Shown piece by piece: positions 61,740-64,000 of a stretch of 64,000 nt of DNA; position 1 is the stretch's first letter; the number at the start of each line of letters is the position of its first letter. The DNA is from Clusia tigrina (lineage: Eukaryota; Arthropoda; Insecta; Diptera; Clusiidae): assembly GCA_920105625.2 (NCBI GenBank), contig OV050030.1:250325889-250389888 (forward strand). Direction: 5' to 3'. The position numbers and the translations under genes are program-made. The notes beneath the pieces are model-generated. The model was given only the letters and a program-made list of their open reading frames with translations. It ran no database searches and was not told the DNA's origin.

Positions 61740-63484
61740 ATGCTACCCTTGAGTCCCAAATCAAACAGTGAGAAAACTTCAAATGGCCGTAACTTCTATA
61801 CGGTACGTCCTACACCTATCAAAGTTTGCAAACACACAAATGCTTGTAACTTTTTACTGGAGCGTGATAGAACATTGAAATTTTGTAACAATAAATTACT
61901 CGGGCCTCTTGTCAATTTAAGCTATCGCTCAAAGCTATGTTACCCTTGAGTCCCAAATCAAACACTGATAAAACTTCAAATGGCTCTAACTTCTATACGG
62001 TACGTCCTACACCTATGAAAGTTTGCAACATACAAATTCTTGTAACTTTTTACTGGAGCGTCATAAAACCTTGAAATTTTGTAACAATAAAGTACTCGAG
62101 CCTCTTGTCAATTTAAGCTATCGCTCAAAGGTATGCTTCCCTTGAGTCCCAAATGAAACACTGATAAAACTTCAAATGGCCCTAACTTCTATACGGTAGG
62201 TCCTACACCTATCAAAGTTTGCAACATACAAATGCTTGTAACTTTTTACTGGAGCGTCATAAAGCCTTGAAATTTTGTAACAATAAAGTACTCGAGCCTC
62301 TTGTCAATTTAAGCTATCGCTCAAAGCTATGCTACCCTTGAGTCCCAAATCAAACACTGATAAAACTTCAAATGGCCCTAATTTCTATACGGTACGTCCT
62401 ACACTTATCAAAGTTTGTAACATACAAATGCTTGTAACTTTTTACTGGAGCGTCATAAAACCTTGAAATTTTGTAACAATATAATACTCGAGCCTCTTGT
62501 CAATTTAAGCTATCGCTCAAAGCTATGCTACCCTTGAGTCACAAATCAAATGCTGATAAAACTTCAAATGGCCCTAACTTCTATACAGTACGTCCTACAC
62601 CTATCAAAGTTTGCAACATACAAATGCTTGTAACTTTTTACTGGAGCGTCACAAACCTTGAAATCTTGTAACAATAAAGTACTCGAGCCTCTTGTCAATT
62701 TAAGGTATCGCTCAAAGCTATGCTACCCTTGCCTCCCAAATCAAACACTGATAAAACTTCAAATGGTTCTAACTTCTATACGGTGCGTCCTACACCTATC
62801 AAAGTTTGCAACATACAAATGCTTGTAACTTTTTACTGGAGCGTCACAAACCTTGAAATCTTGTAACAATAAAGTACTCGAGCCTCTTGTCAATTTAAGC
62901 TATCGCTCAAAGCTATGCTACCCTTGAGTCACAAATCAAACGCTGATAAAATTTCAAATGGCTCTAACTTCTGTACGGTACGTCCTACACCTATCAAAGT
63001 TTGCAACATACAAATGCTTGTAACTTTTTACTGGAGCGTCATAAAACCTTGAAATTTTGTAACAATAAAGTACTCGAACCTCTTGTCAATTTAAGCTATC
63101 GCTCAAAGCTATGCTACCCTTGAGTCCCAAATCAAACACTGATAAAACTTCAAATGGCCATAACTTCTATACGGTACGTAATACACCTATCAAAGTTTGC
63201 AACATACAAATGCTTGTAACTTTTTACTGGAGCGTCATAAAACCTTGAAATTTTGTAACAATAAAGTACTCGAGCCTCTTGTCAATTTAAGCTATCGCTC
63301 AAAGCTATGCTACCCTTGAGTCCCAAATCAAACAGTGAGAAAACTTCAAATGGCCGTAACTTCTATACGGTACGTCCTACACCTATCAAAGTTTGCAACA
63401 TACAAATGCTTGTAACTTTTTACTGGAGCGTTGTAACAATAAAGTACTCGAGCCTCTTGTCAATTTAAGCTATCGCTCAAAGCT
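61740..63484 (+). repeat. HOR C-derived unit plus a lone truncated monomer
   Basis: 61740-63306 is 1567 bp (8 monomers less one base), with the ggccctaatttc, cagtacgtcc, ttgcctccc and gtaatacacc types. 63307-63484 is a single 178-bp monomer with both cagtgagaaaac and gcgttgtaac. Elsewhere those two traits sit on different monomers, so it is a hybrid. Confidence 0.78.
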
Positions 63485-64000
63485 ATGCTACCCTTGAGTC
63501 CCAAATCAAACAGTGAGAAAACTTCAAATGGCCGTAACTTCTATACGGTACGTCCTACACCTATCAAAGTTTGCAAACACACAAATGCTTGTAACTTTTT
63601 ACTGGAGCGTCATAGAACCTTGAAATTTTGTAACAATAAAGTACTCGGGCCTCTTGTCAATTTAAGCTATCGCTCAAAGCTATGTTACCCTTGAGTCCCA
63701 AATCAAACACTGATAAAACTTCAAATGGCTCTAACTTCTATACGGTACGTCCTACACCTATGAAAGTTTGCAACATACAAATTCTTGTAACTTTTTACTG
63801 GAGCGTCATAAAACCTTGAAATTTTGTAACAATAAAGTACTCGAGCCTCTTGTCAATTTAAGCTATCGCTCAAAGGTATGCTTCCCTTGAGTCCCAAATG
63901 AAACACTGATAAAACTTCAAATGGCCCTAACTTCTATACGGTACGTCCTACACCTATCAAAGTTTGCAACATACAAATGCTTGTAACTTTTTACTGGAGC
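63485..64000 (+). repeat. HOR C unit, cut by window end
   Basis: It opens as a normal C hexamer (cagtgagaaaac, atgttaccc, ggtatgcttccc) and is still in phase at the last base, so the array continues beyond the window. Confidence 0.85.

Larger units (their letters stand above)
1..64000 (+). repeat. Satellite DNA array, ~196-bp monomer, HOR-organised
   Basis: The entire window is head-to-tail copies of one monomer. Anchor words such as caaagtttgcaac, tactggagcgtc and cttgtcaattta recur about every 196 bp from the first base to the last. No reverse-complement copy and no non-satellite insert was seen on reading through. Common length variants are 197 bp (an extra A giving ggtacagtcc, or an extra base in gcaaacacac), 195 bp (ggtagtcc) and 178 bp (18-bp deletion). 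Most monomers differ by only a few substitutions, and variant types recur in ordered blocks, which defines higher-order repeats. Known biology: such arrays are typical of eukaryotic centromeres and pericentromeres. A centromeric role here is inference. Neither edge of the array lies in the window. Confidence 0.97.

Noticed and set aside
1..64000. CRISPR array
   Set aside because: Repeats are contiguous 196-bp units with no unique spacers; the whole unit is conserved, not only a short repeat. No cas-like gene is present.
1..64000. Transposon or retroelement inserts, tRNA or rRNA genes
   Set aside because: Every stretch could be assigned to the monomer. I saw no terminal inverted repeats, long terminal repeats, target-site duplications, poly(A) tracts or RNA-gene sequence.
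1..64000. Bacterial or phage origin with a novel gene system
   Set aside because: There is no coding density, no ribosome-binding sites and no operon layout. A tandem array of about 330 near-identical 196-bp units with HORs is not expected in a prokaryote.

Overview
The whole 64-kb window is a single tandem satellite-DNA array. The repeat unit is about 196 bp, and every copy I could place lies in the same orientation. I found no protein-coding gene, RNA gene, transposon, CRISPR array or unique sequence. An exact copy of the consensus monomer is at 394-589 (196 bp; by hand count A 65, C 47, G 26, T 58, about 37% GC). At a mean spacing near 195 bp the window holds roughly 328 monomers. Both ends lie inside the array. 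The nucleosome-scale monomer, the length of the array and the multi-monomer higher-order repeats (HORs) point to a eukaryotic chromosome, probably centromeric or pericentromeric heterochromatin. The sequence alone does not identify the species. One motif recalls plant centromeric satellites, but only from memory.

Layout. (1) About 1-7140 is HOR family A, a 9-monomer unit of 1748 bp (one copy 1733 bp) repeated at 706, 2454, 4187 and, partly, 5935. (2) About 7141-27000 is HOR family B. Its units share a marker monomer (caacacac, accggagc, atagaacc, ctcggg) but hold 7 to 13 monomers, so lengths step by whole monomers. It includes one out-of-register 105-bp deletion near 9920 and local duplications of 979 and 374 bp. 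(3) About 27000-32444 is a junction zone. It has a 1166-bp tandem duplication (28491-30822), bracketed by two copies of a segment of about 1.1 kb lying 4668 bp apart. (4) 32445-64000 is HOR family C, with a 6-monomer core of 1159 bp, often expanded to 8-13 monomers. On top of it lies a super-repeat of about 8.1 kb (32445 onward and 40569 onward) and further long-range copies at shifts of 4088/4285, 3101, 2530 and 8365 bp.

Two structural points stand out. The monomer contains an internal duplication: two adjacent 56-bp segments match at about 35 of 54 positions without gaps, so the 196-bp unit probably grew from a shorter one of about 50-56 bp. Also, a monomer type with the same 18-bp deletion (178 bp) recurs about once per HOR in all three families, so it predates their separation and sets the phase of the array. 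Short open reading frames of 61-105 codons recur with the repeat. They are by-products: 196 is not divisible by three, so no frame survives from monomer to monomer.
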